Shown here: positions 38,041 to 51,260 of the stretch, piece by piece | Numbering within the stretch: position 1 is the first letter of the stretch | How the letters are laid out: every line of letters begins with the position of its first letter | From: Trichoplusia ni | Lineage: Eukaryota > Arthropoda > Insecta > Lepidoptera > Noctuidae | DNA: 64,000 nucleotides | Reading direction: 5' to 3' | Assembly: GCF_003590095.1 (NCBI RefSeq) | Contig: NC_039482.1 | Span: 10,805,657 to 10,869,656, forward strand | Made by a program: the position numbers and the translations under genes | Notes under the pieces: model-generated | What the model saw: the letters and a program-made list of their open reading frames with translations, nothing else | The model's database searches: none | Told to the model about the DNA's origin: nothing

Positions 38041-41000
38041 TTTACTTTAACTTTCATGTTTACCTTTAAGGGTGTTCCCCGGCCATTTATCATGATTTCA
38101 CTTGAAGTTGCTTTTACCTTTTTCACTGACCGTTACATTTATTATTCCCTGATTGCCGGCTACGATCGTAAAAATTTTACATCTACGTTTTCGTTTACAA
38201 ATGAATTAGTTCTAGTCTCTGGGATCGGTAAGACTAATCGCGTTTCCAATATTAAAACATTTCGATAAATTCTAAAGTAGCGTGACTGGACGGCTGACTG
38301 CGGTTTTGTATACAATGTATCTAACTATACTGTTTTTGGTTTTTATAAATCACGTAATTGCTACTGACACTCGATTAAAAAAGCGTCGGCTTTTTCTGTT
38401 TTTTCGATGAAATTGTAGTCGAATCTTTGCGAATATTTAGATAGTCATAAAAAATCTCGTAGCATCTGTCACGCCGGGTGTTTTGAAAATCTCGCTTGCA
38501 CATGTCATGTCTTGTGCGCAACGTCTTGGGCCCGTATCCCGCTACCTGCCCCACAACGCATTGTTCTTCACCCCACTCTTGATAATAATGGACCTGCTTA
38601 CCCTGTTTTGTTCTTAAAACAACAATACTAGCTGTTTTGTTCTCGAGTACTCCGTTGCTGCACTTGATTAGTAGAATGTTAAGTTCAACTTCCATAGCTC
38701 GCTATTTTTAGATTTATTACTGTTCGCTTGCTTAATAAAGCGCAGCTCCTTATGTGTAATCAACGCAATTACATGCTGCAAATCAAATGCGCTGTGTTGT
38801 CATGCGGTTGCAGGAGGCTCGCAAACATTGACGGAATATAAAATAATGTGCCTTCGCGATACAGGTAAACGATTCATAATAGGCCAATGGGCTCTGGCAT
38901 TTGTCAATCGCACCACGTCTTTTACCCACACCGTGCATCCACGTTGAATGCAAAGAGAATCCGATTCGGGCTTGTCTACATGCTATGGAATTTTAATCGT
39001 TATTTTCATAATAGAAATTTGTTTGGGGACGGCTTTTGCAAAAAATACAACGGCTTACAAATAACAGTCGGTGACCTCGGTATTTCGTTCTCGGATTCCT
39101 CGTTTGTTTTGAAACATAATATTTTAAAGCTTCGTGAAATACTACTGGAAATGCTACTGGTTTGTTTAACTGAACCGTGAACGTTGTAGCCCGTACAATA
39201 TGTTGTTATTTTTTTTTCTTTTTTAAAAACTTGATAGTGATGGCAACGTGTAATATTGAACACAGTGAGTCCCCTCACTAACGACATGAGCTTATAAATC
39301 GCGGTCGTGGTCTGCGTCGACAGATAAGTGCGTGCTTATCGTCACTGAACCGAATTCCCCAAGAAGCCGATAACATGCCGTGAGAACATGCATTCAGGGG
39401 ATAATCCCGGATTTTAGGGAACATTCGAGCTCAATAAACATAACTCAAGTCGATTACGATAGACTCGAAATAAACTTTCATTAGATTTAAGAGCGCCAGT
39501 TACAGTATCATAGAATATGGAAGAAAGATTTTTTATAGCCATATTAACGTTTTATCGTCATTTTGTTGCCTTATCATTTTTCTATTTAAATAGACTGATA
39601 ACAAAATAAGTGTAGGGTTGCTTATACGAGGGACTTATGATCGAATTATTTGAATATTCCTATTTAGAATTTTGGTCTGTTAAAGCATTCGTTTTAACAT
39701 TTTTTTATCGAGGCTTAAATAGGATTGCTTAGATTATTGTAATACTTATTCCGTGATGAAAATATGGTTAGGAAGCTTATACTTTATGATCCATAAAACT
39801 CCTGGGAGATATTTTAAATGTGATCTAATCGGATGCTACTTATGTTTTGATGGTTTTTCTCCACAAACCGCATATATTTTATATACTAAATATTATGAAA
39901 CGAACGTAAAATTTTAATGCCAACAGATGGTCGGAGATAACTTAATCTTGATGTTGGAAGTACTGCAGACTGCCTCCTGTAATTATACTACTTTTTGCAG
40001 TTATTTTTGTAGTTAGTGGTCAGTTAACAGATACGGTCGCGGTCATTAGCCCAAAGTTCCGGCACCTGCGGTGTTCGCCGGATATCGATGCACATACACG
40101 GTGACACTAATAACACTACTTATGAATAACACTACTTATGAATAACAATATATTCAAATATTGCAAATCATTGTAAATATTTTAGACCCTGGATAAATGA
40201 ATTATTGTATTTTTCACCGTCAGATATTATGAAGTCTCAACATTTCGTCTCGTTTTTAAAAACCCATCCAGTTCGCGTTGGTGTCTGAGATTTAACAACT
40301 AGAAAGTAGTATTTTTATTTCCGTAAAAACTTGATTTATGAGCAATAAAACGGTGAATTGAGAATACATTGAAAACATTGAAGTCCGTTGATAAATATTG
40401 ATAGTACCCTTAACGGTAATGTCTATTGACATCAGCTCTTGGCCAAGGGAAAGCGTCACTACTTTATATTCGCTTTCCAAAGTGATTTGCTACTCAACTG
40501 CAACCGTGTAAATAGCTAGTATTAAGTTTTCTATACTCTGCAACTTAACAATATGTAATTATTCTTTATTGCCAATTCACTGCAGCCCATTCATGGGTTA
40601 TACACGTTCAACCTTTAACGATTCGATATTTGGTAGTTTACTACATAGGCTGCATTTTACAACGATTGTGCAATCAGGAAACAGCACAAACGTGCAACGT
40701 CTTATAGATATTTCGTTTACGTTCAGTGATAGTCACGAATTCAATCTCGTTTAGGAACGCTGTAATGAGAGTAATTCTTATAATTACGTGGCAAACGTGG
40801 AAATAATTTACATAAAATTATTTTGTTTTAGTATTTCAGTGTTTTTATTGTACTTTGTTCTTCTTATACAAGAACTTTCACTTTTTTATGGAAATTTTGA
40901 ATGCATCGGGCCTATTACGTGTTATAATCCCAGTTTACATGCGTCGGTCTTATTAAGCTAGTGAATTGTGAATGTGGAGAAATCTTACATTATTTCGCAC

Positions 41001-42875
41001 GTGTGTTCTTGTGCGCACTATGGTCTGTCAATTACGGGACTCGGGCGGCACTTTATGGCCGCATGTGGAACTTGTCGGACTACTCAGCCGTGTGCCACTT
41101 TAAGTGAAACTCTTTGACTTACCGAAATCTGTGAAAACTGCCGCCTTGCAACATTGCGTGAACACCGTGAAATTCTCTTAAAATGCTTTGAAACAATGCT
41201 GAGGGTTTTGTATGGACACACTTACATTTTACGCGAAACAAATGCTTTTAAAGTTTGCAATACATACTGCTTATGAGATTACGACAATATTTAAAAAAGT
41301 ATTTAATTATTGTGTTAATTTGAGGTTCTTAGAACAATACCTTAGTACGATGCAAGAACAATAATTTGATAGTTAAAATAATACAATAATAAAACAATAA
41401 TTAAAATAATGAACTGCTGACAAATACGTTAAATAAATGAAGATTACTCCTATTCATCTTCTCACCGCTTATAATCTTGTAAAGCTCTACTTTTAATATG
41501 TGTTTAGTCACTTAAAGACATGTTAAAAATAAGTGCTGGTAATAACACAGTTCACACTGTATCCTGGGGCTGGTAATGTAATATTTCGTGTTACAAGCCG
41601 TAATCATCACTCAGTACGGCAAAATTTCTCACCCGAGCTATGTTTCGAACATAAATACGAATAAGCTGCGCGGGCGCAATCTCGCATCAAGAGTTACATT
41701 TGATAATCGCTGTAACATATTTTAGATGCGTCTCATGGTCGGGCATTAAATCTCTTGAGTGAATTCATGCTAGTTCTCTTTGACCTATTCTCGTAGTTTA
41801 AGTTAACTCAAATATGTTTTTAAATGTTTGTTTGTCTCTATTTTACACCTTGGAATGAAAAAGACAGCATGAAAGTTAAAAGTGACTTCTTTGATCGACG
41901 TTTCAGTTTTAGTTTTACCAAGTTAAAGCACAAATCCTTTTCTATAGCTAAAATCTTATTGAAAGTATATGGTATGATGTATCCTGAAAAAATAATTATC
42001 CAATCAGTAGAGATAAATTTTCTAGATAGTATGACAGAATGATATCTAGGTATACAACCTCAAGTAAAAGTTCGACTTGTTTGTGAGTTCGTGTAGTAAT
42101 GTTACGCATATTTTTCCCACGTGTAAATACAATAAACTTACATTCTATATAATTACGAAAAAACTAAGTGAGAGTAATGAGAAAATTAAGTATTTTCGTA
42201 GTATTTAGACAAAGAGGTTTTATTACTCGTGAGTTCGCCTCGGCTGCTATAAAATTATTTTACAAATTTCAGTTCACTCAAAATTAGTTCTTAATTGCTC
42301 ATTGAAAGTTTACATAACTGTTTTAGCTTTTAAAACGGAGTTGCCAGCAAGGAGGATGTAAGTACGAGTACCTTCAACTCCAAATTTAAAGTGATTCTGT
42401 TGTTTATTCGAATGCTTTAATGAGCCAAGAATAATAACCAAGTTTGTCTTGTCAGAGGAAATCTTGATTCATTTATACTTTACGTTTTGAACATAATTGC
42501 TTGTTTATATTATAATTCCTGACGCGTATCCTCGATCATTAGTACATTGCTTTGCAAGCAGCTAAGTTTCCTCGAAGCGAGACTGATAGAACATTGTACG
42601 TGTAGATAGTAATGTCGGTTTATAATGAGATTAGAAATGAACTGGAAATGTTTTATGGATGTGACTTTTTTGCTTAATTACTTCGAGATTTTTCTAAATG
42701 TGTTCAATTGTATTAATCAATTATATCTAAACTTTGGCGCTTTTTATTGCACACATTGAAGTCCATTTTGCTCATGATTTACCTGTAAACACCTTTTCGA
42801 GATACTGAAAGGTGAAAAAGCGAGCAAATAATGTACTAAAATCTAGAAATATACTCAGATCCTAAGATTGAGTCT
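38041..42875. other. AT-rich non-coding DNA
   Basis: Includes a 106-codon - strand frame (38375-38695) without recognised domain and a 16-nt tandem duplication at 40111-40142. No RNA gene is seen. Confidence 0.4.
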
Positions 42876-42897
42876 ATGAAATGAAATGAAATGAAAT
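42876..42897. repeat. ATGAA microsatellite at the LINE 3' terminus
   Basis: Four ATGAA units and ATT mark the 3' terminus of the - strand LINE. Confidence 0.75.
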
Positions 42898-43321
42898 TAT
42901 TTATTCTGCAAATAGGATATTTTTTATCACTTTTACATGTCTTTTTTGAGAACGATGGAGCCGACATTTCCTAGCTGACTACCCTAAGAAGAAATGTCGA
43001 AACAAACTCAGGGGTCGCAGTCTCTTTTAAAGTCCAGACAATTTTCAAATTCGAGTGTATAAACTAATGCAGAGTATTTCAATAAATTGATAATATACCT
43101 GCATAAGGTTTATACTTACAAAAAAAAATGTATAAAAAAGATTTAAAAAATAATAACGCAAATGAGTTGCATGTTATTAAATCAAATAATAATTAATATT
43201 AACAAAAATAAATTCATGCAAAAGCACAAAAAATGTCACATATGTATAAGATTATATGCAAAAGCACAAAACATGTCAATATTTATGTACATAAATAATG
43301 ATAGCTGTATAAGCGAGCAGT

Positions 43322-46021
43322 TCAATCCCAAGCATTTTTATCATTTAAATAATCTGATATTTTGTAATATCCTTTTCTGGATAGTTTTAATTTAATAAAA
43401 GTTTTAAATTTCTTAGTCGGTAGCTTACGAACATGAATGGGAAGCTTGTTGTAGAAACGTATACATTGACCCATGAACGAGTTGCTTACTCTATGGAGAC
43501 GAGTAGCATGTACGGCTAAATTATGTTTGTTCCTTGTATTCATTGAGTGGACATCGGACAATTTTACAAAGTTTGATTCGTTTTTATGAACAAACATTAA
43601 ATTCTCAAATATGTACTGTGAAGTTACAGTGAGAATGTTTATCTCTTTGAATTTCTCTCGGAGAGAAACTCTTGGGCCCAAATTATAAATAGCGCGGACG
43701 GCCCTTTTCTGAAGCACAAAGATGGAATGAATATCTGCACAGCCTCCCCAGAGGAGGATCCCGTACGACATAAGGCTATGAAAATAACTGAAATAAACTA
43801 TTCTGGCTGTATCCACATCAGTTATCAGTCTAATTTTTTTTACAGCATAGGCGGCTGAACTGAGCCTGCCGGATAACTTGTTTATGTGAGGGCCCCACTG
43901 TAGTTTGGCATCAACAGTTATGCCAAGAAAGACAGTGGACTCAACAGGGTCCAACTCTATCCCATTCAGTTGTACGTTGGTTCTTAATTGCCTTACATTT
44001 GGCATTGAAAATTTTATTAATTTAGTTTTACTGGGATTTAAAAGAAGATTATTTATATTGAACCAATGGACAACCTTTGCAAGGGCAACATTAATTTCCT
44101 GAAAGTTTTGAAGCTGACGCTTAATTTTGAAAACAAGAGATGTGTCGTCAGCAAATAATAAAATCTTGTGATTATCCCTTACATGAAAGGGTAAATCGTT
44201 AATATAGATTAGAAAAAGAAAAGGGCCTAGTATTGAACCCTGCGGAACGCCCATAGTTACAAGAGCTCCTTCAGATTTTTTGCCATTTACATCTACTCTT
44301 TGAACTCGATTTTCTAAATAAGAGCTTAGTAGGCTAAGAGACTTATTTCTAATGCCATAGTGATGCAGTTTTCTGATTAATGTATCGTGACAAACACAAT
44401 CAAAGGCTTTGGACAAGTCACAGAATATACCTAACGCATCCTGTGAATTCTCCCAAGCCTCATACACACTTTTGAGTAACTCCACACCCGCATCAGTAGT
44501 AGACCGACCCTTGGTAAATCCAAATTGTTTGGAATGAAAAAGATTGTGTCTATTGAAATGTCTTAACATTTGGTTCAAAATTAGTTTCTCAAAAATTTTG
44601 CTCATAGTGGGCAAAATTGAGATTGGTCTAAAATTAGTTGGATCGGTGGTACTTCCTGATTTGAATAATGGAATCACTTTACTTAACTTCATTAGATCTG
44701 GAAACACACCGGAGGCGACACAAGAATTGAACACTATTGCTAGGAATGGGGCAATCGATTTAATTATTGAGGATATAATATATACAGAGAGTCCCCACAG
44801 GTCAGCAGTTTTCTTAACTTCAATATCCTTGAATGATTCTAATATTTCTTTGGCGCTAACAAACGTGAATTCAAAATCTATGCCGCACTCCTGTACACAG
44901 TCTTGGAGTATCGAGTATGCGGAGCTGGAAGACGACAACAGAGTTCTGGTTGTTAAGATCGGGATATTTGTGAAAAACTTTTCAAACTCCGTTGCTACCT
45001 CCATATCCGCTCTTACATCTACATCATTAATTTTTAAGTGGAAATCTGTATTCTTAACTGTACTTTTTCCTATTTCCGCATTAATTATATTCCACGTAGT
45101 TTTAATTTTGTTTCCAGATGTTTTTATCTTATTTCTAATGTGTATTGATTTTGCTGAGGCACAGACTCTCTTGAACAGCTTTGAGTAACGCTTTACATAT
45201 TCTTTAAAATAATCGCTGTGATTAATTTTCTTTTCATTATATAGTTCAAACAATTTTAGTCTACTCTTGAAAATACCCGGTGTTGCCCAATCACTAAACA
45301 CTAAACGATCACTTACAGAAGCTGATTTAGAAGTAAAAACCTTCTTAAACTCTGAGTTAATAAGATTAAATAATAAAGTGTAAGCTTGATCTGGGTCACT
45401 GTGATAGGACAAACCAGATAATTTTTGATCTAAGTTATTATTAAAAACTTCTAAACGATATTTATTAACAGGAACAAAATTTACAGTTTTCCTTTGACTT
45501 TTAACACTCTCTTTAGGCAAAGTGACTAGCTGGTCACAGTGATCAGAGTCTAGTACATTAATAACTGAATAAGAAAACGGCTTAATGTTAGTAAAAATAT
45601 TATCTATACAAGTGGCACTAGTGGCAGTTATTCGAGTTGGCTCAAGAAATGTGTTGTACAAATTATATGACTTAAATAATGTTATGAATCTATTTACAAC
45701 ATGAGCCTTTTCTAATAAGTTTATATTAAAGTCTCCACAGACAGCAATCGTCTTGTTAGTATTAGAAATTTTAAATAATACATCTTCCAGTATTTTCTCA
45801 AATATATCATATGATGCACATGGGGGCCTGTACACGCTCAATACAACAAACCGCTCAAGCTCAATACATGCTATCTCAGCAACTCGCTCAACAGACAGAC
45901 TCACAATATCACTGCGTTCTTTAAATTTAAGATTGTTCCGAGCAATAATTAATGAGCCACCATGTATCAAATTATTTCTGCTGAACGAGCTGGCCACTTG
46001 ATGGTTATTAAAGCTGAACAT
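43322..46021 (-). CDS. endonuclease-reverse transcriptase of the CR1/jockey-like LINE
   Basis: The open frame has 899 codons from the first remaining ATG. Endonuclease motifs are YRPP (64-67), CGDFNIN (95-101) and SDH (159-161). Reverse transcriptase motifs are FRPISILPTMSKIFEKL (464-480), QFGFTKGRSTTDA (499-511), CDLSKAFD (catalytic Asp535), GVPQGSILGP (591-600) and FADD (623-626). The frame continues upstream of the ATG with CITEHWL, part of the endonuclease N-terminus, showing that ATG 46021 is internal and the true start is lost. No internal stops. The usual family function is target nicking and reverse transcription; this copy lacks its full endonuclease and is probably inactive. Confidence 0.88.
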   Translation of the reverse strand: MFSFNNHQVASSFSRNNLIHGGSLIIARNNLKFKERSDIVSLSVERVAEIACIELERFVVLSVYRPPCASYDIFEKILEDVLFKISNTNKTIAVCGDFNINLLEKAHVVNRFITLFKSYNLYNTFLEPTRITATSATCIDNIFTNIKPFSYSVINVLDSDHCDQLVTLPKESVKSQRKTVNFVPVNKYRLEVFNNNLDQKLSGLSYHSDPDQAYTLLFNLINSEFKKVFTSKSASVSDRLVFSDWATPGIFKSRLKLFELYNEKKINHSDYFKEYVKRYSKLFKRVCASAKSIHIRNKIKTSGNKIKTTWNIINAEIGKSTVKNTDFHLKINDVDVRADMEVATEFEKFFTNIPILTTRTLLSSSSSAYSILQDCVQECGIDFEFTFVSAKEILESFKDIEVKKTADLWGLSVYIISSIIKSIAPFLAIVFNSCVASGVFPDLMKLSKVIPLFKSGSTTDPTNFRPISILPTMSKIFEKLILNQMLRHFNRHNLFHSKQFGFTKGRSTTDAGVELLKSVYEAWENSQDALGIFCDLSKAFDCVCHDTLIRKLHHYGIRNKSLSLLSSYLENRVQRVDVNGKKSEGALVTMGVPQGSILGPFLFLIYINDLPFHVRDNHKILLFADDTSLVFKIKRQLQNFQEINVALAKVVHWFNINNLLLNPSKTKLIKFSMPNVRQLRTNVQLNGIELDPVESTVFLGITVDAKLQWGPHINKLSGRLSSAAYAVKKIRLITDVDTARIVYFSYFHSLMSYGILLWGGCADIHSIFVLQKRAVRAIYNLGPRVSLREKFKEINILTVTSQYIFENLMFVHKNESNFVKLSDVHSMNTRNKHNLAVHATRLHRVSNSFMGQCIRFYNKLPIHVRKLPTKKFKTFIKLKLSRKGYYKISDYLNDKNAWD

Positions 46022-46052
46022 GAACTGATAGTCTCTTAACCAATGCTCTGTG

Positions 46053-46093
46053 ATACATATAATATCAACATTGGATGTTGATATTATATGTAT
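46053..46093. repeat. 19-bp perfect inverted repeat inside the LINE endonuclease region
   Basis: ATACATATAATATCAACAT (46053-46071) and its exact complement (46075-46093) flank TGG. The segment repeats the endonuclease codons for DII and appears to be a local inverted duplication. It introduces an in-frame stop upstream of CITEHWL. Confidence 0.7.
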
Positions 46094-46135
46094 AATATCA
46101 ATATTTCACATTGGACTAGATTTCCAGCACTAAGG

Positions 46136-49100
46136 CCGTCTAAATTAAGAGGTTAGAGCTTCACAGATGTTCCAATATCACTGTTGCTGCAGATACAGTT
46201 ACATCGATTCTCAGAGTACACGATCGGATCGGCGCTGGCGCTCGTCCAAACAAAACTTTATAGCGCACACTGTTTACGGATCCGTCCTAAATATGTTCCC
46301 CGCTTTACAAACTTTTATCTGAACCAAAGCGTGTTGTTCGAGCCCCGGATGCGGAAATGTTAACTGCAATCAGCGTAGAAATGGTCCGCGATAAATTTCT
46401 AATCGGAATTGTGTGTCATCGCTGATTTTTGTTTATTTGTTCATTGTAAATATTATGTTACGTTGCCTTTATGTTTGGACGTGGTTTGTTTGGTAGCGTC
46501 GCCATTCATTGGGTATGTGCACGTAGTAGCATTGTTAATACAGCGTGAGATGCGGTTTTGAGAGTTTATTGCATTCAGCGCAACTAGAATTATATTAACG
46601 TTTCAAAAGAGCCTGAAAAGGGCAATAATAATAACTTTTTGATTGTGACGAAAAAATTATTCACCATTTTCCATAGTTATTAAAGAAAACTACATAATTA
46701 GGGAAAAAGAGAAACAGTCACACTTTGTAAAGAAAGCACAACCCATAACAAAACTTGTAACAACATAATCATAGTACAAACACACGAAAATGACTTCCAT
46801 AACTGTTCTTTTTTATCGCTACGTAAATGGCAAAACTCGGCTACACCAATTTTACAGCATTTGTAAAGGCCAGTTCTTTAACTTACTAAAATAGCATCGT
46901 TCCGGCATCAAAGGTTCTAATGTTTACGTTGAGTCCCCGGCAATAAGGATGATCTCATTATTATATGTATGTCAGTAAACATAGGTATACTGTAGGTGGG
47001 TATGCAATGCAACGGTAATGCGTCGACGTTCGGCGTGCGTGCTTAATCTTTTCCATTGAGCATTTGTAAGGCGGCAACATTCTTTTTACCCCACTACCCT
47101 GGTTGACTCCTCTACCGTATTATTCATGAACAATAGAACATCGGTGTGTCTTCCTTTCTGATGATAATTCATTGTTACGTGTTATTTTCATAATATTGTA
47201 TTAACATATCAGGTTTTCTAGTTTGGTTCTAAATTAGGTTGAATTGGTTTGAATATTTTTCAATACTTTCGTTCGTTAATTTCTTTTGTTGGTCTTTTTC
47301 GATTATATCAGCTGCGTTTCCCTTCGTTCGCAGTTTTGTATATTGATCTAACGTTTTATTTACACGATTATTCTGTATTTGTGTCTGGATCGAATCAGTT
47401 TCACTTGCGTTTGCTGAAGTATTTACGCATGCAGTTATTCACTACATTTGCACGGCCTGCGTCGGCTGCACGCACACAAGCTCTCATTCTATTGGCACAC
47501 TTCTCTCCAACGAAAGTTTGTTATTTATTCCAGTTTTTGCGCTTTCCTTGCCACTGACCACATCATTGATCCAATGTTCTTAAACAGTTTGATTTTATAA
47601 TTGATTCGATGCCACGCGCCATTAATTTGGTCCGTGTAGCCACTTATCAAAGTCTTAAAGTTAAACACTTTAATTTGATGTTTGATTAATAGCATAGTAA
47701 GTAATGTTATTGTTTCCTTTATTTATCATCTGTTGCAACGCTTACAATACGATCTGAAAATACAACATATTGGTATGTGTGTTGTGATTGTCATGTGCTA
47801 TTGTAAAGGTAAATGAAAACTAAAACACCTATTTATTTTGTTCAGCGCAAGTTATTGTTGCGAGGACTTGAGGACGTAATATTTATTCATAGTTACGTAC
47901 TTAATGTTATTTACAATACCCGATATGCATTCTGCGGACGATAATTACTTGTGCACTAGTCTTTTAATGCTATTTGCACTACATTGGACTCTATGTACCT
48001 ATAATGGTATTTTAACAGCGCCATGTTTGCGTTTGTTATTGACGAATAGTGATCCTTTATTAGTTGTCATTGAATATAGAAGGGTTAGTTGCGCAAGAGT
48101 TGCTCGCGCGCCAAGTTCAGCCGCCCACCACCGCCCAAACGACTCCTACGCGCCATCAGAAACCTGGTCTTAGCATCCATTAGGATTTGTGATTGTACCG
48201 ATCCACGACGGATAACTGTCCATGTTCAAATTATACGCCCATTTTGGAACGGAACCGGCTTACTTACGGCTGATGGTAAACAAGTCAGTTTTTATCTGTA
48301 AACAGATCTATTAAAGGGTGTTCAAACTTGCTGTATTGCTATTTTCAGACAATGCAGCATTTATGTGCAAATGCCATGAAAAAATTATCAAAAATACTGA
48401 ATTATAAACAGCGTTCAACTGCAAACAAAACCCAGTTTAAATATCATTTTAAATGCACTTTATAAACTTAACTACCATCATACGGGTACGCTTATTCTTT
48501 ACTTATTTTTTCTCGAACGGAAACCAATAGTCTTAAAGTTTAATCACATTGATTCGCACACCCTTAAGCCTGTCAAAACATCAGCCGCTTCGCAAAGCTA
48601 GTAGCACACCTGCGTTCAACTGTGGCTCAACGATTCATGTTATCGTTTATTTTTATCGTGTGCACCTCGCATGGATCTCGTCATCTCGTAAGATATCGCG
48701 TGTCCGTGAACCAATATAAGATATATAGTAATATATCTACGTAAGCGTAACATTGTTTTATTCTCTCAAGGCTAGCGTCTCGCACCACTGACATACCTAG
48801 ACGCCTTTAGTGCTCATCCATGGGTTTTTTTTTATTTTTTTGTTTTTGCCATTTACGTACATAGGGATTAAAATAAATGTAGTATATACCTGCTTATTAC
48901 CCCGTGCGTGTAGCAAACGAGGTAAGTCGTATTTCTGTGCCAGTACAGCAGAGCTTAAATGGATTTGCGTCCTGTCACGACCGCCTCAATATTGACATCT
49001 ACAAATTAAACTGTGGCCGTGATTTCTCGTGGCAAGGCTAACGTTGTATCGGCGTGTTCGCTCGAGCGTTTTATACCTTGTTAGGTGGAACTCTGCTCAG

Positions 49101-51030
49101 ATGCCGGAACATCACAGAAGTGTTGATATTTTGCTCAAGACATTTAGACTTCGCCCTACGGAATACGGACCGATTCGGAATCGTTCGACCGTAAAGTTGT
49201 TACACCATAGCTACGAAACGATTATTTCTTACATAATATTTTCGTAACGAAATCGAAGAGGCGCTTTTATAAAGCTTTTAGGACATAAAAACTAAATGCT
49301 TTTTGACTGTAAATGTGTCGGCAGAGTGCCTGCTATTTGAGTTTTTGATTTTGAAATTGTGAATCTACAATGTAGATAAACATTTCTCTAAACAATGGAA
49401 ATTCAGAGTACGTGTAGAACAGTTGAGTCATTCATTGAATACCCATTCAAAATAAATGCATTGTCTTACTTTAACCTTTCGCCGACGTCTAAGCTTCGTA
49501 TGGATTGACAGAATTGCTGAGATAATGCATTGTTCCCTTGAATGCCACACCCCTTGGGGCTACTCGATCAGGACCTTCTTTTAATTGCCTTTTTTGTTAT
49601 TATTTTCGTACAATGTATTCCTGGAACAAACAATGTTAAAGGTCAACGGGTGTGAGCCAACGAGAGACACCTGCTCAAAAACGGGGCTGCTTTGCTTCCT
49701 CACATTATTGGTTACGATAAAATGTAGACAGTATCAAAATTACTTACGTGAAGCTACTCACTACTTAAAATACTCACTTCGCTCTACAAAAGCCGTTATT
49801 TTGAATTCATTATAAAAAAAACGAAGGTATTCTTCATCAAGTAGTAAAAACAAGAATGAACTCGTTATAGCCATAGCAGTACCTGCACTTATACAATCGT
49901 CAACTGTTCTTTTGCTTGACAATGCTAAAATGGCCAATGTTTTTCTAAAGATCATAATGCACTCATCAAATCTGCATTGTCGTGATCGCACGTTTCGTAT
50001 TGTATTACAAATAATAACCTCGAGATATCCAAAGAATGTTAGCCGAAGTAATATGAGTTTGCATGTTGTTAGAGCATGAATTATATTTATGTTAGTGTTA
50101 ACAAAAAGTTGATAAGCTTCGTGTCTCGTTGCATTTAATCCATGTATTTTACAGAATATATGACCAAATCTAATAATATGAATCTGTTAAGTCCATTTTA
50201 TCTCATCATCAAAAAGTAAGGAGGATTGAAAGCACTTAAGATGATGAAAAGTATTGGGGCTAGTAACATCACTTGCTAGTAAAAAGCTACTGGTAAGTGA
50301 CGTCACACGAGATTTCAAAACAATTTTATCTTGCAAAACTTTTTACAAAAAATGAAGGAGATCCTCATTTCTTGTATTTATAGTGTACGTCCGCATAATT
50401 TTTGGAAATCTGTCTGAACTTTATTTTAAATTTTATTAATCAAATACCCTAATAGTACCTGAGTGTTATGAATGGTTCGTTGTAAATCGTATTGTTTTAG
50501 TAGTGTGACAGTGTGAAGCCCTCCTTAAATATGCGGCCGACATTCCAGTCGGCCTCTGTTTACTCGTCCTCGTCTAGCGGGCTTAAAATAATTACACAAG
50601 TGCGTTGGTACAACCCACCCTTTAGAGTTCTTTGCTCCCGTATATCCTCCACCTTGTCTACCTGAGAACCTCGTTTTGTAAGAGTAAAAGTCATCCAAAC
50701 TTTTAACAGGTTTTAAGTTGATTTTGAGAGCTCTGTTTTACTTTCACTTTCGATTTTATCCATATAACTTCATTATTGATCCGGTTCACATAATCTTAGT
50801 ATATTTATTTCTCGTTTTCGATTTGCATTCATTTCTCTTTTTGTTTTTTTTAATTAATTAATTAAATTATTTCCTAAAATCATTTTTTTTGCGGTTTTTA
50901 ATTCGTTAGGCACGTAAAAACTTATATCGTCTTTTACTCGTCCCGCATTTCTTGTACACCTTGAAGGATCATCATTCCATCTGCGCCATGTTGATTATTA
51001 GAGCACGTTCGAATTTTAAACTGTGAATAG
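46136..51030. other. AT-rich non-coding DNA
   Basis: Only short frames without domains (for example 47249-47557 and 47904-48173). A donor-like GAGGTAAGT at 48919 has no convincing exon upstream. Nothing else is seen. Confidence 0.4.
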
Positions 51031-51260
51031 TAAATAAACGGTTGGCAGTGGAGGGCGCCGGGCGTGCGGCATGCGCGCGCGCCGCTCTAGCCGAGACCGA
51101 GCCGCGGCGCGTAGCCCGCGAGACTTGCTTAGTATGTTGCTATCTGTCAATGGAGACAGTCACGCGGTCGACTGTTACGCTCTATAATTACGTTGTACTA
51201 CGAAAGTGAATTATTTCGAGTGTATGTGGATTAGGCTAATCTTAATCGGCCTGTGTTGAG
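51030..51260 (+). promoter_or_regulatory. GC-rich island, candidate promoter or 5' UTR exon
   Basis: A GC-rich core at about 51047-51130, rich in CGCG and GCGC, stands out from AT-rich surroundings and is followed by 5' UTR-like sequence. No defined core-promoter motif was pinned down and the strand is a guess from the neighbouring exon. Confidence 0.3.

Larger units (their letters stand above)
42876..46093 (-). mobile_element. CR1/jockey-like non-LTR retrotransposon, 5'-incomplete
   Basis: On the - strand the endonuclease-reverse transcriptase ORF is followed by a 3' UTR of about 420 bp ending in (TTCAT)4 at 42876-42897. A short microsatellite 3' terminus instead of poly(A) is typical of CR1-like elements. 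The endonuclease N-terminus is interrupted by a palindromic duplication at 46053-46093 and no ORF1 is seen, so it is a truncated copy. The long intact frame suggests fairly recent insertion. Confidence 0.82.

Noticed and set aside
38375..38695. 106-codon ORF on the - strand
   Set aside because: No recognisable domain or splice signals, and nothing around it supports a gene; left as unproven.
38850..38880. CAGGTAAAC as a recursive splice site
   Set aside because: No pyrimidine tract precedes the CAG.
48810..48925. Possible exon ending at GAGGTAAGT
   Set aside because: The upstream frame is hydrophobic AT-rich filler after a T run, with no initiation context.
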